Shown piece by piece: positions 16,906 to 25,700 of a DNA stretch of 64,000 nt. The stretch comes from Roseihalotalea indica (lineage in GTDB: Bacteria > Bacteroidota > Bacteroidia > Cytophagales > Cyclobacteriaceae): positions 480,300 through 544,299 of the forward strand of contig NZ_JAINFL010000003.1 of assembly GCF_022458895.1 (NCBI RefSeq), given 5' to 3'. The notes beneath the pieces were generated by a model. The model had not been told where the DNA came from. It saw nothing but the letters and a program-made list of their open reading frames with translations, and searched no databases. Made by a program: the position numbers and the translations under genes. Position 1 is the first letter of the stretch. Every line of letters starts with the position of its first letter.

Positions 16906-17281
16906 GAGCTATCAGATAAGGTAAAACATGAGATATGCTTCACGGAGTGTTGATAGCTAAAGCAGGACCTGTGGGGTTGCGGCCAAACAGGAAATGGCTT
17001 ATACTCGCTTCGGATTGTGCCCTAGCTTTATGACGGACAGCTTTTGGTTGCAATTATGGCCTATCAACTACCTTTGCATCATCTCAGGGGTTACCCCAGC
17101 AGATAGCTTATAACTATTTATAACACTTTTTCACCAAGCCAGGAATTGATTCGGTTCCCAGCGAAGGCTTAGTTGCTGCTCTACAGATTACTTATTCCGT
17201 ATTGATCTTAAAGAACGGCAACCTATGCACCAATTTATCGTGTAATTTAGTACAGTCATTTGACTGTCGTTGTTTAATCAA
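16906..17281. other. Intergenic region with toxin-antitoxin operator
   Basis: About 375 bases between radC and the antitoxin gene. The only structure I trust is the palindrome at 17252-17267, listed separately. No gene seen. Confidence 0.4.
17252..17267. promoter_or_regulatory. Inverted repeat, likely autoregulatory operator of the Xre/RES pair
   Basis: ACAGTCA-TT-TGACTGT has perfect 7-base arms and ends 14 bases before the antitoxin ATG. Xre-type antitoxins usually repress their own promoter through such sites. Confidence 0.65.
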
Positions 17282-17752
17282 ATGAGTATGAGCCAAGCTT
17301 CCATTTCCTTAAGTCCCGGACCACTTTCGTATTTGAAAGATGTATTAGCACTTTCTACTCAGGAACGTAAACGGGTGCAGTCTACCCTGGATTTACTCCC
17401 CCTTTCCAAAACCGGACTACCGATCAAGGCGCTAAAACACCTACAGAAGAAACTGCAAATCAATAACCGGGAGATGAGCGAATTGGTAGGGATGTCGGAG
17501 AGCACCTTGCAGCGACGTTATCGTTCGGGTAAGCGTTTGTCTGAGTTGGAATCTCAAACGGTGCTTCAATTGGCCGAACTCTGGTCACAGGGAATGGAAG
17601 TTTTCCAGGAAGAAGCCGACTTACGCACGTGGTTGCACAGTGAAGTTCCTGCCCTGGGGGGGCAAAAGCCTTTATCTTTACTGGCTACTCCCTTAGGCCG
17701 CTTTCATGTACAAGAAGTGCTGTTGCGGTTAGAGTGGGGAATATACTCTTAA
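17282..17752 (+). CDS. Xre/MbcA/ParS-type (DUF2384) antitoxin
   Basis: 156 residues from the ATG at 17282; a TTG at 17270 would add 4. The middle has an Xre-like HTH (LQINNREMSELVGMSESTLQRRYRSG) and the C-terminus has the DUF2384/MbcA-ParS toxin-binding domain (LWSQGMEVFQEEADLRTWL ... ALGGQKPLSLL). This is the standard antitoxin for RES toxins. The toxin gene starts 9 bases later. The pair probably stabilises the element after segregation. Confidence 0.92.
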   Translation: MSMSQASISLSPGPLSYLKDVLALSTQERKRVQSTLDLLPLSKTGLPIKALKHLQKKLQINNREMSELVGMSESTLQRRYRSGKRLSELESQTVLQLAELWSQGMEVFQEEADLRTWLHSEVPALGGQKPLSLLATPLGRFHVQEVLLRLEWGIYS

Positions 17753-17761
17753 TAGCGGACA

Positions 17762-18217
17762 ATGCTCGTTTATCGAATTGGTAGCTATAGGCGTATTCGC
17801 GATCTTCAGGGTACCGGTGGTTTATACGTCGCTGGTCGTTGGCATCAGAAGGGCACGCGGGTTTTGTATACGTCCTCTAGTGTATCGCTGGCTAAACTAG
17901 AGGTGCTGGCCAATAGCGTAGGCAAAATCCCTCGCAGCCTGGCACTGATCACCTTGGAATTTCCCGATGATGCCCCGATGCAACGGGTTTCGGTAGATCA
18001 GCTTCCGGTTAATTGGCAGCAATACCCTTACCCAACCCAGTTAAGCCAACATACGGAGGCATGGCTAAAGGATGGTGCTTCCTGGATTGTGCAGGTGCCG
18101 TCGGCTCAATCGCCTACCGAATATAACTATTTGTTTAACCCTCAGCACCCTATGCATCATCAACTCAAAATTGTGGAATTGCGAGATGAGTTATTTGACC
18201 TACGGTTTAAACAATAG
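17762..18217 (+). CDS. RES-domain toxin
   Basis: 151 residues, a full-length RES domain: MLVYRIGSYRR at the start, then GGLYVAGRWHQKGTRVLY, SSSVSLAKLEVL and SAQSPTEYNYLFNPQHP. RES toxins act as NAD+-degrading or ADP-ribosylating enzymes named for conserved Arg, Glu and Ser residues; all three are in the expected segments (YRxG, KLEVL, SPTEYN region). Directly follows its antitoxin. Confidence 0.92.
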   Translation: MLVYRIGSYRRIRDLQGTGGLYVAGRWHQKGTRVLYTSSSVSLAKLEVLANSVGKIPRSLALITLEFPDDAPMQRVSVDQLPVNWQQYPYPTQLSQHTEAWLKDGASWIVQVPSAQSPTEYNYLFNPQHPMHHQLKIVELRDELFDLRFKQ

Positions 18218-18413
18218 GTCTTTGTAGGAAAAACCCATCAGAAGATTATATCCTTTTAATCAGGCAGAAATATTGGTGCGGCTCTCGCAAACCGCACTGC
18301 AAGAAATACTTTTACAGAGCAGTCGCCTATTCCATAACTACCTGCCCAACATGGTTGCCGGGCAGTCTACCATGGGCATTGTTTTTGCCGGAAAGAAAGT
18401 AGATTATCTTTCC

Positions 18414-18938
18414 ATGGGAACACGACTGGCCTACTATGTAAAATGCACGTATTGTTACAAAAGCTTTCCTCATCGGCTCGGGTGGCTATTGGGTATCAGT
18501 AGCTTTCTTGTTTCTTCCTGTATGGTATACGAAAGCAGTACGTTAGGCCAAATCAAGCCTTTCATTACTTCTTCACCATCGACCATTACCGAACCTTCTT
18601 CGCCCTGCCGCTACGATCCGCAGAGCCAGACGTATAGAGAGTGCTGTCATGTGATGGCCGATGGAAGCTGTGCACATTTTGGTAATCCTTGCACCGAGGC
18701 CAGCGAAGATGATAGCAACTGTCGCTATGATCCTCAAAGTAACACCTACCGGGAATGTTTCCACGTGATGGCTGATGGAAGTTGCGCCCACTTCGGTACC
18801 CCTTGCCAGCCAGAGGGTGCTTCGTCGGGCACATCCGCTGCCACCCCCTGCTTATATGATGCCGAAAGCCAGTCCTACCGGCAATGTTTTCACGTAATGG
18901 CGGATGGCTCTTGTGCCCATTTTGGTACCCCTTGTTAG
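18414..18938 (+). CDS. Lipoprotein with three tandem cysteine-rich 29-residue repeats
   Basis: 174 residues from the ATG at 18414; in-frame starts at 18351, 18372 and a TTG at 18273 are possible. A hydrophobic stretch (LGWLLGISSFLVSSC) ends in a lipobox cysteine, so it is probably an outer-membrane or periplasmic lipoprotein. Then come three near-identical units at 18606-18692, 18720-18806 and 18849-18935. Each begins and ends with Cys, has Cys at unit positions 1, 13, 22 and 29, and contains HVMADGSCAHFG. The regular cysteines and conserved histidines suggest a disulfide-knot or metal-binding surface module. I do not recognise the family. It follows the toxin gene on the same strand after about 200 bases. 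Confidence 0.7.
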   Translation: MGTRLAYYVKCTYCYKSFPHRLGWLLGISSFLVSSCMVYESSTLGQIKPFITSSPSTITEPSSPCRYDPQSQTYRECCHVMADGSCAHFGNPCTEASEDDSNCRYDPQSNTYRECFHVMADGSCAHFGTPCQPEGASSGTSAATPCLYDAESQSYRQCFHVMADGSCAHFGTPC

Positions 18939-19121
18939 CTTGAAAAACTTTTGTGCCTCAGTTGGATAGCTGGCTATTGGAAAAAGTTATACTCGGAAAA
19001 CGATTCATATACTGGCAGAAGCTGCGATTTGGATTCTCTGCTTTCATCTTTCTATGTGAACCAAAAGTGCTTTCTATAAGCAGTATCGCAAAACGGCACC
19101 ATTACTCGAATAAAAGAGCAA

Positions 19122-19147
19122 CAAAAAAAGGGAGATTACTCTCTCCC
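19122..19147 (-). terminator. Intrinsic terminator overlapping the ardC stop codon
   Basis: On the minus strand TCTCCC pairs with GGGAGA around a short loop and is followed by TTTTTTT. The hairpin overlaps the last codons of the gene. Confidence 0.8.
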
Positions 19148-20044
19148 TTGATTGTCCATGATGTAGTCTACCGCCCGCTGGGCTTTCTGAGCTGCATCAA
19201 TTACAAAGCGTTTATCATTGCGTAAGACCTTCAGCCAGCCCTGAATATAGGAAGCCGCATCGTCCAGCGCAGCTTCACTGGAAATGTTCATTAGGTTCGC
19301 TATAAAGCTGGCACCCATTTCGGCGATGAGTTCTTCCTGGCTGTAAGACCAGGAGCCAAAGGGCTGAGGTTCACGCACACTACTGCGGTTGAGCCGCTTA
19401 GGATGCCCGGTGGCGTGGGTAAGTTCGTGGTAGAGCACTTGAAAATACGCTTCCATGCTGGGAAAGGCCGTCATGGCAGGCATATTGATGTAGTCGTGCC
19501 GGGGATGGTAGAACGGGTTATTACTCTGTGTTTTGACTGCGACCGAATGAGGCATACTGTGTAAGGGTTGAAACCCACGTATGAGTTTGTCTTTTTCGAG
19601 GTTAAAAGTACTAGCTGGAAACGTCAGGTCAATGCCTTCAACATCCTGGATGTTAAAAACGCGGTAGTAGCGTAGAAAGGCTTTTCGCTCCACCTCACCA
19701 CTGGGCAGTGCCTTGGCTTCTTCTTCGGTGAGCTTGCGCCCGGTGTCGGTATGTTGAAAGTACCACTGCCAGTAGACGACAGGAAGCGACTGCGAGCCTT
19801 TTCGGATAGTGCCTCCAAGCTGCTGAGCCTGCTGGAAAGTGAGAAAGTAGGGGTGGGTAAGGCCTAAGGTGTTGAGCAATAGGGCATTGATGCCCCGGTA
19901 GGGCTTTTTAGTGAGATAGTTGGCCGCGGGCCCCTGTGCGCTCCAGCGCTGCTTCCAGGGGATGACGCCCTGTTCCAGCTTTTCCATAATGATGCCGGTA
20001 ACCAGCTGATAAACGTCTTGACGGGTGGTTTTGGACTTTGCCAT
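19136..20044 (-). CDS. ardC: ArdC-family antirestriction protein
   Basis: 302 residues: an N-terminal ssDNA-binding domain (VYQLVTGIIMEKLEQGVIPW ... KPYRGINALLLN, about 10-130) and a C-terminal zincin-like metallopeptidase with HELTH at 206-210 and a downstream EELIAEMGA glutamate segment. ArdC proteins are carried by conjugative elements and protect incoming single-stranded DNA from host restriction. Length and both domains are normal for the family. Confidence 0.93.
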   Translation of the reverse strand: MAKSKTTRQDVYQLVTGIIMEKLEQGVIPWKQRWSAQGPAANYLTKKPYRGINALLLNTLGLTHPYFLTFQQAQQLGGTIRKGSQSLPVVYWQWYFQHTDTGRKLTEEEAKALPSGEVERKAFLRYYRVFNIQDVEGIDLTFPASTFNLEKDKLIRGFQPLHSMPHSVAVKTQSNNPFYHPRHDYINMPAMTAFPSMEAYFQVLYHELTHATGHPKRLNRSSVREPQPFGSWSYSQEELIAEMGASFIANLMNISSEAALDDAASYIQGWLKVLRNDKRFVIDAAQKAQRAVDYIMDNQGRE

Positions 20045-20386
20045 AGTGTTTGGGATTTATGCCCGCTGTTGAATTTGAGCAGGCGATGAAACATGATATG
20101 GCATCATACCCGTTCTGGGGTAGAAGTGCAGAGGATGGAGCGTATGGCCCAAGCCCAAAAAGCAACGGAATAAACTGTGAGAAGGAATGCAGCAGGGCTT
20201 TATGCCGGAATTTTTTGGAGCGCGTGATACCCCAGGACGAACTTGCCTATCTCATGTTGCTAGCTATGATATTCTGAGATAGTTCGAGTGCTAAAGGCTT
20301 TCAAATGGGCTGTACTTCGGAAGAATCACTCAGATGATAAAACTGGGTTTTGTAATCAAGCAAGGGTACATGCTGATTGATACTTA
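20045..20386. other. Intergenic region holding repeat copy A
   Basis: About 340 bases between ardC and the RhuM-Fic gene. Contains one copy of the 61-bp hairpin repeat (20222-20282). No gene seen. Confidence 0.45.
20222..20282. repeat. 61-bp direct repeat copy A, with internal hairpin
   Basis: Matches 22330-22390 at 57 of 61 positions. Contains an inverted repeat CTATCTCA ... TGAGATAG with perfect 8-base arms. A short shared motif (AATAAACTGTG) also lies 40-60 bases upstream of both copies. Confidence 0.85.
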
Positions 20387-21358
20387 TTATAGAGCATTAC
20401 GATTAAGAACGCTGATGATCAGTTGCTTGACGATTTCCATTTCTTCGCTTTTGCTAGCCGCTACCAGCAACGTAAGGCTCGCCAGGGCTTCGTTGCTCAT
20501 GATCGGCCGGCCATCTTCTCGCAATAGCAGGTTATTCTTTTCCAGAAATAGCAGGAAGCAAGCGGCGGCTATTCTTTTATTTCCATCCACAAAAGAATGA
20601 TTTTTAATGATTAGGTACAGTAAGGTAGCGGCTTTTTCTTCCAGGCTCGGGTAAAAATCCATATCGCCGAATCCTTTGCCAATTTGGGCGACGGAACTTT
20701 GAAAACTCTCATCCTTTTCTTTTCCGAATACGGCCGAATCAAAATCAGCCTTCATGCGCTCTACTACTTGCCAGTAGTCTTCCAGGCTGGGATAGTTAGC
20801 CGCCTGAGTACTGTTGCCTTTTTTATCCAGTTGTTCGTGATCGTAATCATCTAGTAGTTGAAGCCCTTTAGCAAAATGCTGGAGCCAGTCTAGCTCCTCC
20901 TGTTCGGCTTTATCGGAGATGACTCTTTCCAGTATGCGAATACCCGTTTTTAAGTGTTGTACTTCCTGCTGTTTTTGAGCTAGACGACTTTCGTTAATAG
21001 CATAGCCCTGTACCAGATAATCTTTAAGTCGTTGAGTTGCCCAGATACGAAACTCTGTTCCCCGTTTTGATTTAACCCGATATCCCACGGAAATTATTAC
21101 ATCCAGGTTATAAAACTTGGTCTTATATTTTTTGCCATCACCGGCAGTTGTCAAGGATTCCTTGACAACTGAATCTTTCTCCAGTTCGCCATCCTTAAAG
21201 ATATTGCCAATGTGCAAGCTAATATTCTGTTTGGTCTGGGAAAATAACTCCGACATTTGGGCTTGGGTGAGCCATACAGTTTCCTGATCAAGGCTCACTT
21301 TTAACGCTATCTGGTTGTCGGGGGATTGATAAATTTCTATACTAGAATTCATGGTCAT
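20387..21358 (-). CDS. RhuM-type protein with C-terminal Fic/Doc domain
   Basis: 323 residues from the ATG at 21358; another ATG lies at 21352, and a TTG at 21391 is less likely. The N-terminal half matches the virulence RhuM family (VWLTQAQMSELF, QNISLHIGNIFKDGEL, FYNLDVIISVGYRVKS). The C-terminal half carries a Fic/Doc core HSFVDGNKR near residues 250-258. Fic enzymes transfer AMP or phosphate to target proteins; Doc toxins phosphorylate EF-Tu. The function of the RhuM part is not established. It is bracketed, together with the lipoprotein upstream, by the two 61-bp repeats. Confidence 0.9.
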   Translation of the reverse strand: MTMNSSIEIYQSPDNQIALKVSLDQETVWLTQAQMSELFSQTKQNISLHIGNIFKDGELEKDSVVKESLTTAGDGKKYKTKFYNLDVIISVGYRVKSKRGTEFRIWATQRLKDYLVQGYAINESRLAQKQQEVQHLKTGIRILERVISDKAEQEELDWLQHFAKGLQLLDDYDHEQLDKKGNSTQAANYPSLEDYWQVVERMKADFDSAVFGKEKDESFQSSVAQIGKGFGDMDFYPSLEEKAATLLYLIIKNHSFVDGNKRIAAACFLLFLEKNNLLLREDGRPIMSNEALASLTLLVAASKSEEMEIVKQLIISVLNRNAL

Positions 21359-21491
21359 AGTTTCAAAAAAAGGGTCATTACACGTTGACAAAGTACTGAT
21401 AATTTGAAGAACGGAAGGCTAGAAAATTAGAATAAATCAGATTGATAATAGTAGCAGGATACCCGCAGAAATAGACTGGTAGGAAAGTAGA

Positions 21492-22049
21492 TCAGTGAGC
21501 AGTATGGTCTAATTCAGGGGTTTCACGACGGCGAAGACTATCCAGCACCTGTATATATAGTTCGGGGCGATCCAGATTGACCAGATCGGCTGGAGAACAG
21601 GTGATGGCTTCGTATTCTTCCCAGGTGTTTTGTTGGACGTAGGCCATCAGGCGAAGATTCAGCTTTTGACAGGTTTGTAGCAGCTTGATGGTGATCTTTT
21701 TTACCTCGCACTCATCTAGTCGGGGAATCTGCTCACCCGCGTACTGCTCACTAAACCAGCTTCCGGCATTTAGCCTAACAAGGTAAGATGAGGTGCGCAG
21801 AAAAATAGGTGCCCACCCATCGGTCGTACGGCTGCCGCGTAGGTATTCTCCGGAGCCAGATGATTGGCACCCCGATGCACTAACTACCTCAATAGGATGG
21901 TCCGTCAGTAGTTGGACTTCCGCCCAACGATTGATAGGGTAGTCTGGAATTGAGGGTTTTTCCAGAGGCGCTTCGTTAGAGCAGGAAGAAAGGCAAATAG
22001 CTAGAAATGCAACGATAAGCGTGATGGATAAACGGGGATTCAGTACCAT
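21492..22049 (-). CDS. Uncharacterised lipoprotein
   Basis: 185 residues from the ATG at 22049, chosen because it gives a proper lipoprotein signal (VLNPRLSITLIVAFLAICLSSC); starting at 22118 would add 23 residues before it. The mature part contains several cysteines (GCQSSG, DECEVKK, TCQKL, ITCSPADL) and no motif I recognise. It lies between the two 61-bp repeats together with the RhuM-Fic gene, on the same strand and upstream of it. Confidence 0.7.
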   Translation of the reverse strand: MVLNPRLSITLIVAFLAICLSSCSNEAPLEKPSIPDYPINRWAEVQLLTDHPIEVVSASGCQSSGSGEYLRGSRTTDGWAPIFLRTSSYLVRLNAGSWFSEQYAGEQIPRLDECEVKKITIKLLQTCQKLNLRLMAYVQQNTWEEYEAITCSPADLVNLDRPELYIQVLDSLRRRETPELDHTAH

Positions 22050-22329
22050 CGGGATATCTAAATTTTTAGGAAATGCTTTCTTTATGGCTTTAGCCCATCT
22101 ATCTTTTAGAACTATCATTTCAGCTGTTAAAATTAGTGCGAAAGCTTCTCACTAATTGAATAAACTGCTAAGAAATAAGTCTAGATACAACTTATATTAA
22201 ACATTAGCTTTTCTATAAAGACTATAAAAATATAGCTTTCATTCCTATGCAGAGGCCGCCTGCTGAATAAACTGTGGAAGGGTATAATGAGCTTTACGCT
22301 ATAGTCTTCAAGATCAGATCTTTTGCGGT

Positions 22330-22390
22330 GCGTGATACCCCAGGACAAACTTGCCTATCTCATGTTGCTAGCCATGATGTTTTGAGATAG
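22330..22390. repeat. 61-bp direct repeat copy B, with internal hairpin
   Basis: Second copy of the element at 20222-20282, same orientation, 2,108 bases away, four mismatches. The hairpin arms CTATCTCA/TGAGATAG are intact in both copies while the mismatches fall mainly in the loop. Confidence 0.85.
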
Positions 22391-22750
22391 TGTGCCTGCT
22401 AACCGCAGCTGAACCAGTTGTATTGCTGTTTTTAAGGGCTTTTGGTGGCCTATACCCTAAGTAGTATCAACCTAGACAGTCAAACTATTTGCATAGAAAG
22501 AGTAGGTCAATGGATTAGGGGCCATCGCTAGATTCTCCAGAAAGTTAACGGTACGTTGATCCGGTTGAAGCTGATCTTACCCCTTTTGAACATAACAGTA
22601 GTACTAAGGTTGAGCGTAAGAACTAAGAAGAACATAATCTGCTAATATAGCAATCAAGTAGCTACCGATAGGTTAATGGAATAGCAGGTTTTAAGAAGAA
22701 ACGATGTATGTTATATATAACTATTAAAATTTTAAATATAATCATTTTTA

Positions 22751-22777
22751 TATATTTGTAGGTCTAAATGAAGACCT
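22751..22777 (+). promoter_or_regulatory. -7 box and leader hairpin of the giant secreted-protein gene
   Basis: TATATTTG at 22751-22758 fits the Bacteroidetes -7 consensus TAnnTTTG; no clear -33 TTTG is seen. AGGTCT (22760-22765) and AGACCT (22772-22777) form a small hairpin touching the ATG. If transcription starts just after the -7 box, the leader is very short and the start codon sits at the foot of this hairpin. Confidence 0.45.
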
Positions 22778-25700
22778 ATGCAGACAGTTAAACCATTCGC
22801 CTTTCTGGGTATTTTTCTTGTTTTCTTTAGTCACTCAAATGGTCAAATAGGTCCTACGATTGCTTCAGAAGAAGTATTTAAGTTTGAAACCCAATCCCTG
22901 ATTGATGCAAGATTCATTGATGGATCGTTAGCCTGGGCAGATTATGATAATGATGGTGATCAGGATGTAGTCATCACCGGAAGTGATGGAATTTACCTCT
23001 TTCAAAACACTGATAATTCATTAGTAATGGTGCCTAACGTTCCATTTAGCAGAGTGCGGCGCGGATCTTTATCCTGGGCTGATTACGACAATGATGGAGA
23101 TCAGGATCTTTTAATTACGGGTGAAGAAGGTACATTAGACCCAATAACTAAATTATACCAATATAATAAGCAGGAAAATACTTTTACCGAAGTATTTGAA
23201 GGGGTATTTGAACCGGTTAGTGAAAGCGATGCTGCCTGGGCCGACTATGATAATGATGGAGATTTAGATGTGCTGATTGCAGGAGAAAGGCGTTACAAAG
23301 ATGGTGCAACTCTATTATACGAAAACATGAATGGAACGAGCTTTATCAAAGTTCAGTCTATGTCCTTTGAGGGGGTCACTGATGCTTCTGTAGCTTGGGC
23401 CGATTACGATAATGATGGGGATCTGGATGTCGCCATTACCGGGATATTTGAAGGTTATGAGTTTGACTACGAAACTGGTAGAACGGAAGATTTCTATGAA
23501 GGTAGAACAACGCTCTATAAAAACAATGGTGATAAAACCTTTACGAAGGCAAATAGCTCCTCTTTTGTAGGGGTACGAAATGGTGCGTTAGCCTGGATAG
23601 ATCATAATAATGATGGTTATTCGGATTTAATGATTGTTGGAGATGAAATGCCTGTAAAACAAGCTAAACTGTACCAATATAATAATGGCAATGATACCTT
23701 CAGTGAAGTATTTGAAGGAACGTTTCGTGGGGCTTATGAAAGTGATATTGTGGTGGCCGATTATGATCAGGACGGCTACCAGGATATTTTAGTGGTAGGC
23801 TCAGATACTAAAGGATTATCGGCAACGCTGTATAAGAATTTGTCAGGTCAGGGTTTTGAGGAAGTGCTGGATACTCCCTTTGAGGGTGTTTACCGAGGGG
23901 CTGCCGCTTGGGGAGATGTTAATGATGATAGCTATCCAGACTTGGCAATTGTGGGGACAAGCAACTCTAGCAAATTGTATATCACCAAACCTACCCAACA
24001 GCGGTTTCTTTTTCCCCTTGATAAAGAAGAACAAGTGGCGATCAATACTTCTTTGCATTTTACCCTAAATGAAGAAGTTATAAAGGGTAGCGGTAATATG
24101 TATGTCAACCAAGCGGATGATGATACTGTCTTTGAAACAATCGATATCGCTTCTGAAAAAGTTACTATTGATGAGAACACCGTTTCCTTTTATCTGGATG
24201 AAGACCTGCTGGGCGAAAAAACCTATTACATTACGGTAGATACAGGTGCACTGGTAGATCTGGAAGGAAATGAATTTGAAGGTATTAACAGCCAGGACAT
24301 ATGGAGTTTTACTACCAGGCCTTATTCTATCCCTTCCCTGAAGGTTGCCTCTACTTCGGTAAGTCCTACCAATACCAAGTCGTTTCCAGGAACCTTTACA
24401 TTTACCGAGCGCGTTTCAGGGTTTGACATTTCTGATATTCTGTTGGAAAACGGGGTGGTTTATGAATTACAAACCACGGATAGTATCGAGTTTGATGCCC
24501 GTATTATTGCGGATACGGAAGGTGTCGTTTCTATTCAAGTCTTACCAGGGGCCGCAAGAAGCCTCAAGCAAGTTGATAGTAAGGCGGCCTCTTTTGAAAT
24601 TGACTACGACCCGAATGAAGAGAAGCAAGCATTTGACCGCTATGATAAAGTGTTTCCCTACGATCCTGAAGCCGGGGATTATTTTGGTATCTCGGCTTCT
24701 ATATCGGATAGTGTTGCGCTTATTGGCTCCTCCCGCGACGATGACTACGGTGATCAATCAGGTTCGGCCTATATTTTCAAGAAAAATGAGCTGGGTAAGT
24801 GGACGCAGTACCAGAAGCTAACATCCTCTGATGGTGCTGACTTGCATCGATTCGGAAATGCTGTGAGTATCTCGGCTAATTATGCAATCATCGCCTCACC
24901 CTTAGACGGAAAAGGCTCGGTCTATATCTTTGAGAAAGATAGTGAAGGTATATGGCAGCAAGTTCAGAAAATTACCACCCCGCTAACCAGTGATCCTGAT
25001 GCCAGCCATTTTGGGAATAGCGTGCTTATCTCCGGTGATTATGCATTTGCAAATTCCCACTCTTCTAACGGGAAGACTGTATATATTTTCAAAAGGGATA
25101 ATGAGGGTGATTGGCAATATTGGCAAACTCTAACCTCTCCTACAGAGTCTTACAGTAGTACATTTGGTGAAGCATTTGATGTATACAATAATTATCTTGT
25201 GATCGGTGCTTGGGTTGATCGCAAAGCTTATATTTTTGAGAAAAATGAGGTCGGACTCTGGGAATATAACCAACTGCTTACGCCCGTAAGTTCTGCACCT
25301 AGTGATTTTGGTCATCATGTTAGTATTATCAACAATACTGCGTTTGTTGCTTCCCACGGAGATGAAGCTACAGGAAGACGAATTTACGTGTTTGAGTTAT
25401 CAGAATCTGGTTGGGGTCAAAAGCAAATTCTGACTCAATCAGATGAACCCTATCGTGATTATTTTGCCTCTTATATAAGTTTCTCGGATGACTACGGCGT
25501 AGTAGTAAATAAAAGGAATGAAGCGATGTATATATATGGTAAAAATGGTGAAGGAGACTGGGAGCGAAAACAAAGTATATCCATTCCTGTAATATATCCC
25601 CATATCGGTTCAGTAGGAGTTACAAACCAAGATTTTGTTCTCGGGACGCTCTTTGACAAAGACAAGGGAAGCGGTGCAGGCAGTGCCTATTTTTTTGAAG

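Larger units (their letters stand above)
22050..22777. other. Long intergenic region with repeat copy B and promoter of the giant gene
   Basis: About 730 bases. It holds repeat copy B (22330-22390) and, close to the giant gene, a Bacteroidetes-type promoter box. The remainder shows no open gene or structure I can name. Confidence 0.45.
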
